From positions 3,373,501 through 3,437,500 of the forward strand of contig NZ_CP130831.1 in NCBI RefSeq assembly GCF_030549525.1: a DNA stretch of 64,000 nucleotides. Reading direction: 5' to 3'. The notes under the pieces are model-generated. The model was not told the origin of the DNA, searched no databases, and saw nothing but the letters and a program-made list of their open reading frames with translations. How positions within the stretch are numbered: position 1 is the first letter of the stretch; every line of letters starts with the position of its first letter. Below, in pieces: positions 17,923 through 26,743 of the stretch. Source of the DNA: Stenotrophomonas sp. 704A1. Its GTDB lineage: Bacteria; Pseudomonadota; Gammaproteobacteria; Xanthomonadales; Xanthomonadaceae. Both the position numbers and the translations under genes were made by a program.

Positions 17923-18414
17923 TCGGCATCTTGGCCAGCAGCCCCGTCATCCGGGCCATGATGCATACTCATCTGTTGCAGCGATGCTACATCCTGAGCA
18001 ATCTTCGATAGGTAGTGACAACTCCATGCTCACGTGTATCCTCGGATGCGACGGGGCACAGTACTCCCCGTTTCGATCCTTTGGTTCATCGTCCGACCTT
18101 GTCATAAGGTCCGGACGCCCGAAGAGCAGGCCGTTCATTGATTCAGCGCACTCCATGGAGTGGCGTGAAATTTGCTGGAGCCCTGACGCTATAGTCATCG
18201 TCCTCAAAGGACATTGCATGCACCGATCACCACGTTCCATCCACCGACCGCTCGTCACCATGGCCCCGATAGTCACGCTCGGTCCAGATGGAGCGTACAT
18301 GTGCCGGCGCCAAGCGCCCTCCCGGAACTTCGCGTCCGGATAGCTGCCCGGATCGACTGCAGTAGCGCGCACATACGTGCCGAACGACCCGCAGACCACC
18401 AAGGATGATAGTTG
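17923..18414. other. Intergenic stretch between the PPTase gene and the exporter adaptor gene
   Basis: About 490 bp with no gene I can support. Short overlapping frames on both strands show no recognisable motif. The base composition is lower in GC than the downstream chromosome, as in the rest of the accessory region. It may be the remains of rearranged sequence. I see no terminator or clear promoter. Confidence 0.5.
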
Positions 18415-19689
18415 ATGGCGATTCGCGATACCTCCGCGCAGGACGAGGCCCTCACTTTTCGCAAGCCACATGCAGCTTGGCGCCGCTTCCTTTGGCCAGG
18501 TGCCGCCGCGCTGATCGGACTGACCGCAGTTGGTTGGACGATTTCCGGCTGGAGTGCCGGTACACGCTCGTTCGATGCCAAGCGCGTTCGCATCGCCGAG
18601 GTCAGCCGCGGTGATCTGGTCCGCGACATTGCCGCCGATGGTCGCGTCATAGCCGCCAACAGCCCTGTGCTGTACGCCATCTCCGCAGGAACCGTGACCC
18701 TGAAGGTGGTGGCTGGTGACGCCGTCAAACAGGGCCAGGAACTGGCGGTGATCAACAGCCCGGAACTGCGCAGCAAGCTGGCCCAAGAGAAGGCCACGCT
18801 TGCGGGCCTCGAAGCGGAGGCCAGCCGTGCCGCGCTGGATGCCACTCTCGCCCGCGCCGCTGGCGCCAAGCTGTCCGACCAGGCTGGGCTGGTGCGCACC
18901 GCCGCACAGCGCGACCTGGAGCGCTACCAGCGGGGCTATGACGGTGGCGCTGTGCCGCAGGTGGATCTGGCCAAGGCACAGGACGAGTTGAAGAGGGCCC
19001 AGATCGAACTGCAGCACACCCTGCAGGATGCCAGCCTGAAAAGCCAGGGAGCAGCCTTGGACGCGCGCAACAAGAAGCTGCTGGCTGATCGCCAGAAGGC
19101 CGTCGTTGCGGAAGTGGAGCGCCAAGTTGATGCACTGACCCTGCGCGCGCCGTTCGACGGCCAGATCGGCCAGGTTCAGGCGTTACAACACACGCACGTT
19201 GCCGCCAACGAACCTGTGCTTGGCGTGGTCGATCTGAGCAAATTCGAAGTCGAGATCAAGGTGCCGGAAAGCTTTGCGCGCGAGTTGGCGATCGGCATGC
19301 CAGCGCAGTTGACGAGCGGCAGCGGCGAACCATTCCCCGGCGCTGTCTCAGCGGTGTCGCCGGAGGTGGTGAACGGCGAGGTCACCGCGCGACTGCGCTT
19401 TTCTGGGAAGCAGCCGCCGGACCTGCGCCAGAGCCAGCGCATGAGCGCGCGGATACTGTTGGACACCCGTCGCAACGTGCTCAAGCTCGAACGCGGCCCG
19501 TTCGTCGAGCAGTCCGGTGGCCGCTACGCATACGTCATGGAACGGCGCAGCGCGGTGCGCCGCCCAGTCCGGCTCGGAGCCTCCAGCCTTGGGGAGGTCG
19601 AGGTGCTTTCCGGCCTGCAGCCAGGTGAGCGCGTCGTCGTCTCCGGCAGCGACCAGTTCGGCGATGCCGAGCGCGTGACCGTCCATTGA
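18415..19689 (+). CDS. HlyD/MacA-type periplasmic adaptor of an ABC exporter
   Basis: This 424-residue membrane fusion protein has an N-terminal transmembrane anchor (about 25-42), a lipoyl-like barrel half around SAGTVTLKVVAGDAVKQGQ, a long alpha-helical hairpin (about 105-230), the second lipoyl half (LRAPFDGQIGQVQALQHTHV) and a C-terminal beta-barrel ending in LQPGERVVVSGSDQFGD. Such adaptors bridge an inner-membrane pump to an outer-membrane channel. The ATG at 18415 has AAGGA 9 nt upstream and is preferred to a TTG one codon earlier. The ABC ATPase gene follows after 33 nt. No permease and no outer-membrane channel gene is in the window. Confidence 0.92.
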   Translation: MAIRDTSAQDEALTFRKPHAAWRRFLWPGAAALIGLTAVGWTISGWSAGTRSFDAKRVRIAEVSRGDLVRDIAADGRVIAANSPVLYAISAGTVTLKVVAGDAVKQGQELAVINSPELRSKLAQEKATLAGLEAEASRAALDATLARAAGAKLSDQAGLVRTAAQRDLERYQRGYDGGAVPQVDLAKAQDELKRAQIELQHTLQDASLKSQGAALDARNKKLLADRQKAVVAEVERQVDALTLRAPFDGQIGQVQALQHTHVAANEPVLGVVDLSKFEVEIKVPESFARELAIGMPAQLTSGSGEPFPGAVSAVSPEVVNGEVTARLRFSGKQPPDLRQSQRMSARILLDTRRNVLKLERGPFVEQSGGRYAYVMERRSAVRRPVRLGASSLGEVEVLSGLQPGERVVVSGSDQFGDAERVTVH

Positions 19690-19722
19690 TTCTTTTCGAT
19701 TCCTACCTGCAAGGATTCCCTC

Positions 19723-20412
19723 ATGCTCCAGATGCAATCAGTCTCCAAGGTCTTCCGCACCGAACAGGTGGAAACCCACGCGCTGCGCTCGCTCGACCTG
19801 CATGTGCGCGAGGGCGAGTTCGTAGCCGTCACCGGTCCGTCCGGCTCAGGAAAAACCACATTCCTCAACATCGCCGGGCTTCTGGAGACCTTCACGACCG
19901 GTCAGTACGTGCTGGACGGCCAGGATGTCAGCCACCTGGGCGATGACGCGCGCTCGCGACTGCGCAATCAGAAAATCGGCTTCATCTTCCAGGGGTTCAA
20001 CCTGATCCCAGACCTGAACCTCTTCGACAACGTCGATGTGCCGCTGCGCTATCGCTGCCTGCCCTCGGCCGAGCGCAGACAGCGCATCGAAAAAGCCCTG
20101 GGCGATGTGGGCCTGAGCGCGCGTATGAAGCACTACCCTGCCGAACTGTCCGGTGGCCAGCAGCAGCGCGCCGCCATCGCGCGCGCCTTGGCCGGCAGCC
20201 CACGCCTGTTGCTGGCCGACGAACCGACTGGCAACCTCGACTCGCAGATGGCGCGTGGGGTGATGGAACTGTTGGAAGAGATCAACGCGCAAGGTACTAC
20301 CATTGTGATGGTTACCCATGACCCAGAACTGGCCGCGCGCGCGCAGCGCAACGTCCACATCGTCGACGGCCAAGCCACCGACCTGGTACAGAGCGTGCCC
20401 GTGGATGCCTAG
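19723..20412 (+). CDS. ABC transporter ATPase, MacB/LolD type
   Basis: This 229-residue ATPase has Walker A GPSGSGKT at 38-45, the Q-loop in IFQGFNLIPDLNLFDNV, the ABC signature LSGGQQQR, Walker B LLLADEPTGNLDS and the switch His in VTHDPELA. These subfamily traits match the ATPases that work with FtsX-like permeases (MacB, LolCDE). It directly follows the adaptor gene, so both probably serve one export system. The expected permease gene is absent: the next gene, about 190 bp downstream, is an unrelated hotdog protein. Either the permease lies elsewhere or it was lost at the right boundary of the accessory region. Confidence 0.95.
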   Translation: MLQMQSVSKVFRTEQVETHALRSLDLHVREGEFVAVTGPSGSGKTTFLNIAGLLETFTTGQYVLDGQDVSHLGDDARSRLRNQKIGFIFQGFNLIPDLNLFDNVDVPLRYRCLPSAERRQRIEKALGDVGLSARMKHYPAELSGGQQQRAAIARALAGSPRLLLADEPTGNLDSQMARGVMELLEEINAQGTTIVMVTHDPELAARAQRNVHIVDGQATDLVQSVPVDA

Positions 20413-20488
20413 AGGGGTGTAAAGCTACAACGCCCCCGCGCACAAGCTGCCGGTGCAAAGCAGCACCAGGAAGAGACTGAGCGAGCGG

Positions 20489-20511
20489 CGGACGCAATGG
20501 AAAGGCGTCCG
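20489..20511 (+). terminator. Weak hairpin after the ABC ATPase gene
   Basis: A 7-bp inverted repeat (CGGACGC at 20489-20495, GCGTCCG at 20505-20511) with a 9-nt loop lies about 75 bp after the ATPase stop. No T-run follows, so it may or may not end transcription. Confidence 0.3.
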
Positions 20512-20605
20512 TCAGCTTGAGTGCTCGTAATGTGAACACTACGGGCTACAACGTACGCATGCGAATGGTTAGACTGGGCGCCTCGCCCCGCGCCCCCGGA
20601 CCCGC

Positions 20606-21058
20606 ATGAACGCCCGCCTGTTCCGCTTCGGTATCAATCTCTGGCCGCCGTTCCTGTTCACCGGCATCCACGTCACCCGGGTCTCGCCGGACTACCGGCA
20701 GATCGACGTCGAACTGCGCATGCGGCCCTGGAACCGCAACTACGTCGGCACGCATTTCGGCGGCAGCCTGTTTGCGATGACCGATCCGTTCTGGATGCTT
20801 GGCCTGCTGCACATCCTCGGCCGCGATTACTACGTGTGGGACCGTGCCGGTGCAATCGATTTCCTCAAGCCCGGCAGAGGCACCGTACGTACGTCGTTCC
20901 GCATCGATGACGCACTGCTGGACGAACTGCGCGCCGAAGCCGCCGCTGGTGACAAAGTGCTGAGATGGTTCAGCAATGATGTCGTCGATGAAAGCGGCGA
21001 GGTGGTCGCCCAGGTCCGCAAGCAGGTCTATCTGCGCCTGAAGCCACACGCACGCTGA
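20606..21058 (+). CDS. DUF4442 hotdog-fold protein, thioesterase-like
   Basis: This 150-residue cytoplasmic protein has the character of the DUF4442 branch of the hotdog superfamily, with PWNRNYVGTHFGGSLFAMTDPFWMLGLLHILG near the middle where acyl-CoA thioesterases carry their substrate-binding helix. Members are predicted acyl-CoA thioesterases, but the substrate is unknown and no catalytic residue can be assigned with certainty. It is the first gene with the codon use of the core chromosome after the accessory region. It stands alone, with a hypothetical secreted protein 45 bp downstream on the same strand. Confidence 0.82.
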   Translation: MNARLFRFGINLWPPFLFTGIHVTRVSPDYRQIDVELRMRPWNRNYVGTHFGGSLFAMTDPFWMLGLLHILGRDYYVWDRAGAIDFLKPGRGTVRTSFRIDDALLDELRAEAAAGDKVLRWFSNDVVDESGEVVAQVRKQVYLRLKPHAR

Positions 21059-21103
21059 TCATCGCTGGGGCGCTATCCTCTGGCCTCTGCCATGGAGGCC
21101 CCG

Positions 21104-21820
21104 ATGCGCCCGTACACCCTTGCTGCACTGCTGAGCACCCTGCCGTGCGCGGTCCATGCGCTGGACCTGCCGCCGGTGCAGTACCCGACGCTGCCGGCAC
21201 AGGCTGCCGCTGCCGCCGGCTTCGTGCCCAACGGCTGGACGCTTGAATCCAGCACCGAAGGCGATCTTGACCAGGATGGCCGCGCTGATCTGTTCCTGGT
21301 ACTGCGCCAGCAGGACCCGCGCAACGTCATCGAACACGATGGCTTCGGCCCCTCCCCGCATGACAGCAACCCGCGCATTCTCGCCGTGGCGTGGTCACGG
21401 CCAACCGGCTATGTGCTGGCGGTGCAGGACCATCAGCTGATTCCGCGCCCGGACAACCCGGTGATGAGCGATCCGCTTGAAGAAGGAGGTGTCAGCATCC
21501 AGCGTGGCACGTTGAAGGTCGCGCTGTTTTCATTCGCCAGCGCCGGAAGCTGGTCGATGGGTACCACCGCCTTCACTTTCCGCTGGCAGGACGGCGCGTT
21601 CGCGCTGATCGGCTACGACCAGGATTCGGTGATGCGCAATTCCGGAAAGACCGAATCGCTGAGCGTGAACTTCTCCACGCGCAAGGTAAGGCGCGTCGAA
21701 GGCAGCATCGAGAACGACAAGGACAGCGTGCGCTGGCAGCCACTGCGCGGCACCCGTCGCTGGACGCTGCAGACCGTCGGCGATGGCTGGGCATTCGATC
21801 CGCAGGCCGGCACCGACTGA
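21104..21820 (+). CDS. Secreted protein of unknown function
   Basis: I do not recognise this 238-residue protein. It begins with a Sec-type signal peptide (MRPYTLAALLSTLPCAVHA, cleavage after AHA-like VHA). A short segment near residue 55, GDLDQDGRADLFLVLR, looks like an FG-GAP/dockerin-type Asp-rich calcium loop and is followed by a mostly beta-strand protein. The ATG at 21104 is chosen because GGAGG lies about 5 nt upstream; an ATG at 21092 would lie before this site. It is convergent with the next gene, with only 8 bp between the stops. Confidence 0.8.
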   Translation: MRPYTLAALLSTLPCAVHALDLPPVQYPTLPAQAAAAAGFVPNGWTLESSTEGDLDQDGRADLFLVLRQQDPRNVIEHDGFGPSPHDSNPRILAVAWSRPTGYVLAVQDHQLIPRPDNPVMSDPLEEGGVSIQRGTLKVALFSFASAGSWSMGTTAFTFRWQDGAFALIGYDQDSVMRNSGKTESLSVNFSTRKVRRVEGSIENDKDSVRWQPLRGTRRWTLQTVGDGWAFDPQAGTD

Positions 21821-21828
21821 GCCACGGC

Positions 21829-23145
21829 TCAGTCGCGGGCAGCGGCGGTTGCGCCGGCGCCGGCCACCAACGGTACGGACAACCACGGGCTCTCAGCGTT
21901 GCCACGCGGCGGCGAACGACGCGCCACCTGCAGGTGGCGGCCGTCGGCCGCCAGCTGCGGCGCCCGCACCGGCGAGCGGAACTGCACCGGCAATCGCCGC
22001 AGTGCGTCCACCGGATCATCCGTCTGCTGCCGCAGCCAACGCTGCGCCCCCAGCAGCCGCACCATCGCCGCCGCATCCTGGGACCGTGACGAATATGCGG
22101 GATAGGCAGGCGCGGCGATCTCGGTCAGCACGCACCCCATCACGTTGGACAGGCAACCGAAATCCCGCTGCGGCGGTGCCTGTACCGGCAACGGCCGATC
22201 GGCCTCCAGCGCGGCCATCGCGGCCGCACCACAGGCCCAGCCAAGATTGCCGGCCACGCGCGCCAACGTACTGCTCCGATCCAGCACCAGGACGCCACCA
22301 GATTCCTGGGCCGAGGACTCGATCGCCGCCCGGCTCATCGCGTACTCGCCCTGCATGGCACGGCACAGGCTCTGTTCCTCTGCGCGCAGCGGTTGCATGG
22401 CTTGTTCGCACTCCGCCGGCAAGGGGCGGTCGGCCGGCAGTTCGACCAGCATGTCGGCCAGCAGCTGGGCATTGGCCTGCACCAGGCTGGCACCGATGAT
22501 GCTCTCGACCAGATAGCTGCTGCCGGGCACCAGCCGCCGGCCCAGCTGCAGGCCACGGCAGGCGCCTCGCAGGGCACCGTCGATATCGCCCTGCACATAG
22601 GCCAGCGCGCGTGCACTGGTGGCGTCCATCACCAGGCCATAGGTCGGCAACGGAACCAGAATGCCCTCGCCCTTCGGCTGGAACGGCGACACGAAGTAGT
22701 CTGCTTCGGCGAGCCGATCCAGCCGCGCATGCAACTGCTGGTGCCCGGCATGGGCCTCCACGAAGCGTTGCGGGTCCGCGCGGACCTGGGCGAGGCAGCC
22801 GCTGGTGGTCGGCCCGCAACTGGCACCGGGCCGCAAGTGCAGCTCGCTATGGTTGGCCACCAGGTGTGTCTGGCCGCCGCTGCTGCCCCGCAGGTCGGCC
22901 TCCCAACGACGCACGTCCTCGGCCAGCGCCTGCTCGCGCTGGCGGGCATCCAGATCGTCGAACGGCAACGTCCACAGCAGCGCATAACCGTTGTGGCCGG
23001 TCGCCGGCAGGCGTGCTTCCAGTCGCTGTTGCGCCTGCAGCCGCGATTCGGGCACAGGCCACATGCGCGAGGCGCACCACACCACGATGGCCAGCACCAG
23101 CAGGCCTGCCAGGGTCCAGCCCAGCCCGCGCAGAATCTTCAACAC
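21829..23145 (-). CDS. Membrane-anchored protein of unknown function
   Basis: This 438-residue protein has a single N-terminal transmembrane segment (about 9-27) followed by a large, probably periplasmic, Cys-containing domain with many short helices. It has Leu- and Arg-rich stretches typical of Xanthomonadaceae proteins, but I cannot name a family. The start is a GTG at 23145, preceded by GGAAGGGAAGC, a strong purine-rich ribosome site. It is divergent from the DUF502 gene 76 bp away and convergent with the secreted protein on its left. Confidence 0.75.
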   Translation of the reverse strand: MLKILRGLGWTLAGLLVLAIVVWCASRMWPVPESRLQAQQRLEARLPATGHNGYALLWTLPFDDLDARQREQALAEDVRRWEADLRGSSGGQTHLVANHSELHLRPGASCGPTTSGCLAQVRADPQRFVEAHAGHQQLHARLDRLAEADYFVSPFQPKGEGILVPLPTYGLVMDATSARALAYVQGDIDGALRGACRGLQLGRRLVPGSSYLVESIIGASLVQANAQLLADMLVELPADRPLPAECEQAMQPLRAEEQSLCRAMQGEYAMSRAAIESSAQESGGVLVLDRSSTLARVAGNLGWACGAAAMAALEADRPLPVQAPPQRDFGCLSNVMGCVLTEIAAPAYPAYSSRSQDAAAMVRLLGAQRWLRQQTDDPVDALRRLPVQFRSPVRAPQLAADGRHLQVARRSPPRGNAESPWLSVPLVAGAGATAAARD

Positions 23146-23221
23146 AGCTTCCCTTCCATGTGCCGTTGCCGCAGTCGATTCCCCAGCGTAATCGACCGGC
23201 GGTGACCGCTACAATGCGCGC

Positions 23222-23905
23222 ATGTCGCTCGAAGCCCCCGCCCTGGTCCCCCGCCCCTCCCTGCAGCGCCTGTTCCTGACCGGCCTGCTGACCCTGTTGC
23301 CGATCTGGCTGACCTGGGTGGTGGTCAAATTCGTGTTCGTGCTGCTGTCGGGCATTTCCAGCCCGCTGGTGGTGCCGCTGTCCGAACAGATCGCGACCAG
23401 TTTCCCGCATTACCTGGGCTGGGTCCGCGCCGAGTGGATCCAGAACACCATCGCCCTGCTGGCCACGCTGCTGGTGATCCTGGCCGTGGGCGTCGCCAGC
23501 CGCCGCGTGGTCGGCCAGCGTCTGCTGCGCTGGGTCGGTGCCGTCATCAAGCGCATCCCGCTGGCCAGCATCATCTATGACAGCGCCAAGAAGCTGCTGG
23601 ACATGCTGCAGACCGAACCGGGCAGCACCCAGCGCGTGGTGCTGATCGACTTCCCGCACCGCGACATGAAGTCGGTCGGCCTGGTCACCCGGGTCATCAG
23701 GGAACAGGGCACCGACCGCGAACTGGCCGCGGTGTATGTCCCCACCACGCCCAACCCGACCTCGGGCTATCTGGAAATCGTTCCGGTGGAGCTGCTGACG
23801 CCGACCGACTGGACCGTCGACCAGGCGATGAGCTTCATCATTTCCGGCGGTGCGGTGGCCCCGGCCAGCGTGCCGTTCACCCGCGCCGGCGACCGCTCCG
23901 AATGA
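23222..23905 (+). CDS. DUF502 inner-membrane protein
   Basis: This 227-residue protein matches the DUF502 family. It has a transmembrane segment near the N terminus (about 17-43, LFLTGLLTLLPIWLTWVVVK), a second at about 75-95, then a cytosolic domain with the conserved block IPLASIIYDSAKKLLD and GYLEIVPVELLTPTDWTVDQAMSFIISGG. The family is widespread, but its role is not established. The stop overlaps the start of the queuosine-precursor transporter gene by 4 bp (ATGA), so the two are probably translationally coupled. Confidence 0.9.
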   Translation: MSLEAPALVPRPSLQRLFLTGLLTLLPIWLTWVVVKFVFVLLSGISSPLVVPLSEQIATSFPHYLGWVRAEWIQNTIALLATLLVILAVGVASRRVVGQRLLRWVGAVIKRIPLASIIYDSAKKLLDMLQTEPGSTQRVVLIDFPHRDMKSVGLVTRVIREQGTDRELAAVYVPTTPNPTSGYLEIVPVELLTPTDWTVDQAMSFIISGGAVAPASVPFTRAGDRSE

Positions 23906-24687
23906 CCCCGGCGCCGCATGCGCGACCGCTGCAGGACCGCGCCGTCCTGCTGTTCATCGTGCTGGCCGCGTTCTTCTGCGGCAATGCGGTGCTGGCTGAA
24001 CTGATCGGGGTGAAGATCTTCGCCCTGGAAGACACGCTCGGCATCGACCCGCTGAACTGGAACCTGTTCGGCCAGACCGGCTCGTTGAGTTTCACCGCCG
24101 GCACGTTGCTGTGGCCGGTGGTGTTCATCATGACCGACACCATCAACGAGTTCTTCGGCAAGCGCGGCGTGCGTTTCATCTCGTGGCTGGCGGTGGTGCT
24201 GATCGCCTACGGCTTCCTGTTCGCCTTCGCCGCGATCTCGCTGGCACCGGCCAGCTGGTGGGTGTCATCGATGCAGGCCCACGGCGTGCCCGACTACCAG
24301 GCCGCGTTCGCGGCGGTGTTCGGCCAGGGCATGTGGACCATCGCCGGTTCGCTGGTGGCGTTCCTGTTCGGCCAGTTGATCGACGTCGCGGTGTTCCACC
24401 GCATCCGCCGGGCAACCGGCGAGCGCCACGTATGGCTGCGCGCAACCGGGTCCACCGCGGTATCGCAGCTGGTGGACAGCTTCGTGGTGATCTGGATCGC
24501 CTTCGTGCTCGGTCCGCAGCACTGGCCGACATCGCTGTTCCTGGCGGTGAGCAGCGTCAACTATGTCTACAAGATGGGCTTTGCGATCGCCCTGATTCCG
24601 CTGCTGTACCTGATGCGCCGCGCGATCACCCGCTATCTGGGCGAGCAGCGCGCCGCCGACCTGCGCGCTGCGGCCGCGGCTGACTGA
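23902..24687 (+). CDS. yhhQ: Queuosine precursor transporter, YhhQ family
   Basis: This 261-residue polytopic membrane protein of the VUT/YhhQ family imports queuosine precursors (preQ0, preQ1) for tRNA modification. Supporting features are the early segment FFCGNAVLAELIGVKIF, TAGTLLWPVVFIMTDTINEFFGKR with its acidic residues inside a membrane segment, GQLIDVAVFHRIRR, and QLVDSFVVIWIAF. About six to seven hydrophobic segments are visible. The extra stretch with WWVSSMQAHGV in the middle is typical of proteobacterial members. Its start overlaps the DUF502 stop by 4 bp. Confidence 0.9.
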   Translation: MTPAPHARPLQDRAVLLFIVLAAFFCGNAVLAELIGVKIFALEDTLGIDPLNWNLFGQTGSLSFTAGTLLWPVVFIMTDTINEFFGKRGVRFISWLAVVLIAYGFLFAFAAISLAPASWWVSSMQAHGVPDYQAAFAAVFGQGMWTIAGSLVAFLFGQLIDVAVFHRIRRATGERHVWLRATGSTAVSQLVDSFVVIWIAFVLGPQHWPTSLFLAVSSVNYVYKMGFAIALIPLLYLMRRAITRYLGEQRAADLRAAAAAD

Positions 24688-24783
24688 AGCCCGAGCGCCG
24701 CCCAAGCTGACTGCGCCCCCGTGCTGGCCGTACGCGCGCGGATCGTGCAAGCTCCACGGTCTGTGTTCCACGGAAGCTTCTTG

Positions 24784-26727
24784 ATGCCGTATTCCCCCCG
24801 CGTCCTGGCCGCCGCCATCGCCGCGTTGTTCCTGTTCAGCGCCGTTGCGCCCGCCGAAGCAGCGAAGAAGAAGGGCACCCGCCCCGCCGCCGCGCAGACC
24901 CGCCAGGCGGCCAAGCCGAAGGCCCGCGCCGGCAGCCGTGCCACCGCGCCGGCCCGCGGCAGTTCGGCGCGCCGCGCCGCGCCGCGCCCGGTCGCCCCTG
25001 CCCGGGCAGTGCCCAAGCAGGTTCAGCTGGAACGGCTGTATGACGAATACTGGGATGCCTCGATGCGGTTGAATCCGCTGCAGGCCACCTTCCAGGGCGA
25101 GCCGCGTTACAACGACCAGCTGCCCAACATCCTGTCCGCCGCGTGGCGGCAGCAATCGCATGACTTCACCACCGAATGGCTGGGCAAGGTCGAGAAGATC
25201 GGCAGCGACGGCCTGCAGGGCCAGGATCTGCTCAGCTACGAGATCTTCGTGCGTGACGCACGCGCGTCGCTGGCAGCCGAGCGCTACCCGAGCTGGATGA
25301 TGCCGATCAGCCAGTACTACAACATCGGCAGCATCATGGCGATTCTCGGCGCAGGCGCCGGTGCCCAGCCGTTCAACACGCCCCAGGACTACGACAGCTG
25401 GTCGCGGCGCTCGCTGGGCATTCCCGACCTGTTCGACCAGGCCATCGCCAACATGCGCCAGGGCATGAAAGCCGGCGTGGTGCAGCCGCGTGACCTGATG
25501 GAAAAGGTGCTTCCGCAGCTGGACGCGGTGATCAAGCCCACCGCCGAAGAGAGCATCTTCTGGTCGCCGATCCGGACCATGCCCGACAGCATTTCCGCGA
25601 CGGACAAGGCGCGCATCAGCGCCGAGTACAAGCGGATGATCGAGCTGCGCATCATGCCGGCCTACCGGGCGCTGCGCGGTTTCATCGCCACCGAATACCT
25701 GCCGGCCACCCGCAGCAGCAGCGGCCTGGGCGCACTGCCCGATGGACAGGCCTGGTATGCGAACCTGATCGTGCAGACCACGGCCAGCGAGCAGACCGCC
25801 GCGCAGCTGCATGCGCTGGGCGAACAACGCGTGCAGGAACTGCAGGCGCAGATCACCACGGTGATGCGCGATGGCAAGCTGCGCAGTTCGCAGACCAAGC
25901 TGCTGCGCAGCATGCGCAACGACCGCCAGTTCCAGTACAGCGATGCCAATGCGCTGCTCAACCGCTACCGGCAGGTGCAGCAGCAGGTCGATGCGCGCCT
26001 GCCGCAGGTGCTCGACACCCTGCCCAAGGCCGCGCTGGAGATCCGTGCGGTGGAACCCGAGCGCGCCCTGACCGCCGCCGCTGCGGCCTACCAGCCACCG
26101 CAGCCGGGGCAACCGGGGCTGCTCTACGTCAACACCCGCGACCTGCCCAGCCGCAAACGCTGGAGCGTGCCGGTGCAGTACCTGCATGAAGCCATCCCCG
26201 GCCACCACGTGCAGCTGGGCCTGCAGCAGGAACTGGCCAAGCTGCCGCGCTTCCGCCGCCTCGGCGGCGACCTGGCCTTCATCGAAGGCTGGGGCCTGTA
26301 TGCGGAAACGCTGGGCGAGGAACTCGGCGCCTATGCCGATCCCTACGACCGGATCGGCTACCTCTACTCGCGCCTGCTGCGCGCCGCGCGGGTGGTGGCC
26401 GACACCGGCGTGCATGCACAGGGCTGGAGCAAACAGCAGGCCGTGACCTATCTGCAGAAGACCGTGGACATGAGCGCTGACGATGCCAATGCGGAAGTGG
26501 AACGGATCATGGCCCAGCCCGGGCAGGCCCTGTCCAACGTCGCCGGCCTGACCACGATCATCGCCCTGCGTGACAAGGCCAGGGCCCGCCAGGGCGCAGC
26601 CTTCGACCTGCGTCGTTTCCACGCCGAAGTCCTGAAGGACGGCTCGATGCCGCTGGATGTGCTGGACCACAAGATCGAACGCTGGCTGTCGCAACCAGCC
26701 GCTGCCACGCCGGCCCCCACGCCCTGA
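24784..26727 (+). CDS. DUF885 family secreted peptidase-like protein
   Basis: This 647-residue protein has an N-terminal signal peptide (to about residue 24, AVAPAEA) followed by a Lys/Pro/Ala-rich linker and the DUF885 domain. The zinc-protease-like signature HEAIPGHHVQLG near residue 470, followed by EGWGLYAETLGEELG, is the hallmark of the family. It resembles gluzincin metallopeptidases, although peptidase activity is shown for few members. The ATG at 24784 has GGAAG upstream and gives a proper signal peptide. It is followed after 16 nt by the serine hydrolase gene, so the two may form an operon of exported hydrolases. Confidence 0.9.
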   Translation: MPYSPRVLAAAIAALFLFSAVAPAEAAKKKGTRPAAAQTRQAAKPKARAGSRATAPARGSSARRAAPRPVAPARAVPKQVQLERLYDEYWDASMRLNPLQATFQGEPRYNDQLPNILSAAWRQQSHDFTTEWLGKVEKIGSDGLQGQDLLSYEIFVRDARASLAAERYPSWMMPISQYYNIGSIMAILGAGAGAQPFNTPQDYDSWSRRSLGIPDLFDQAIANMRQGMKAGVVQPRDLMEKVLPQLDAVIKPTAEESIFWSPIRTMPDSISATDKARISAEYKRMIELRIMPAYRALRGFIATEYLPATRSSSGLGALPDGQAWYANLIVQTTASEQTAAQLHALGEQRVQELQAQITTVMRDGKLRSSQTKLLRSMRNDRQFQYSDANALLNRYRQVQQQVDARLPQVLDTLPKAALEIRAVEPERALTAAAAAYQPPQPGQPGLLYVNTRDLPSRKRWSVPVQYLHEAIPGHHVQLGLQQELAKLPRFRRLGGDLAFIEGWGLYAETLGEELGAYADPYDRIGYLYSRLLRAARVVADTGVHAQGWSKQQAVTYLQKTVDMSADDANAEVERIMAQPGQALSNVAGLTTIIALRDKARARQGAAFDLRRFHAEVLKDGSMPLDVLDHKIERWLSQPAAATPAPTP

Positions 26728-26743
26728 CCGACACGGAGCCGCC

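Noticed and set aside
17947..19125. Minus-strand open frame of 392 codons opposite the HlyD-type gene
   Set aside because: The adaptor protein on the plus strand has all expected segments. The reverse frame shows no motif and ends inside a gene-free stretch.
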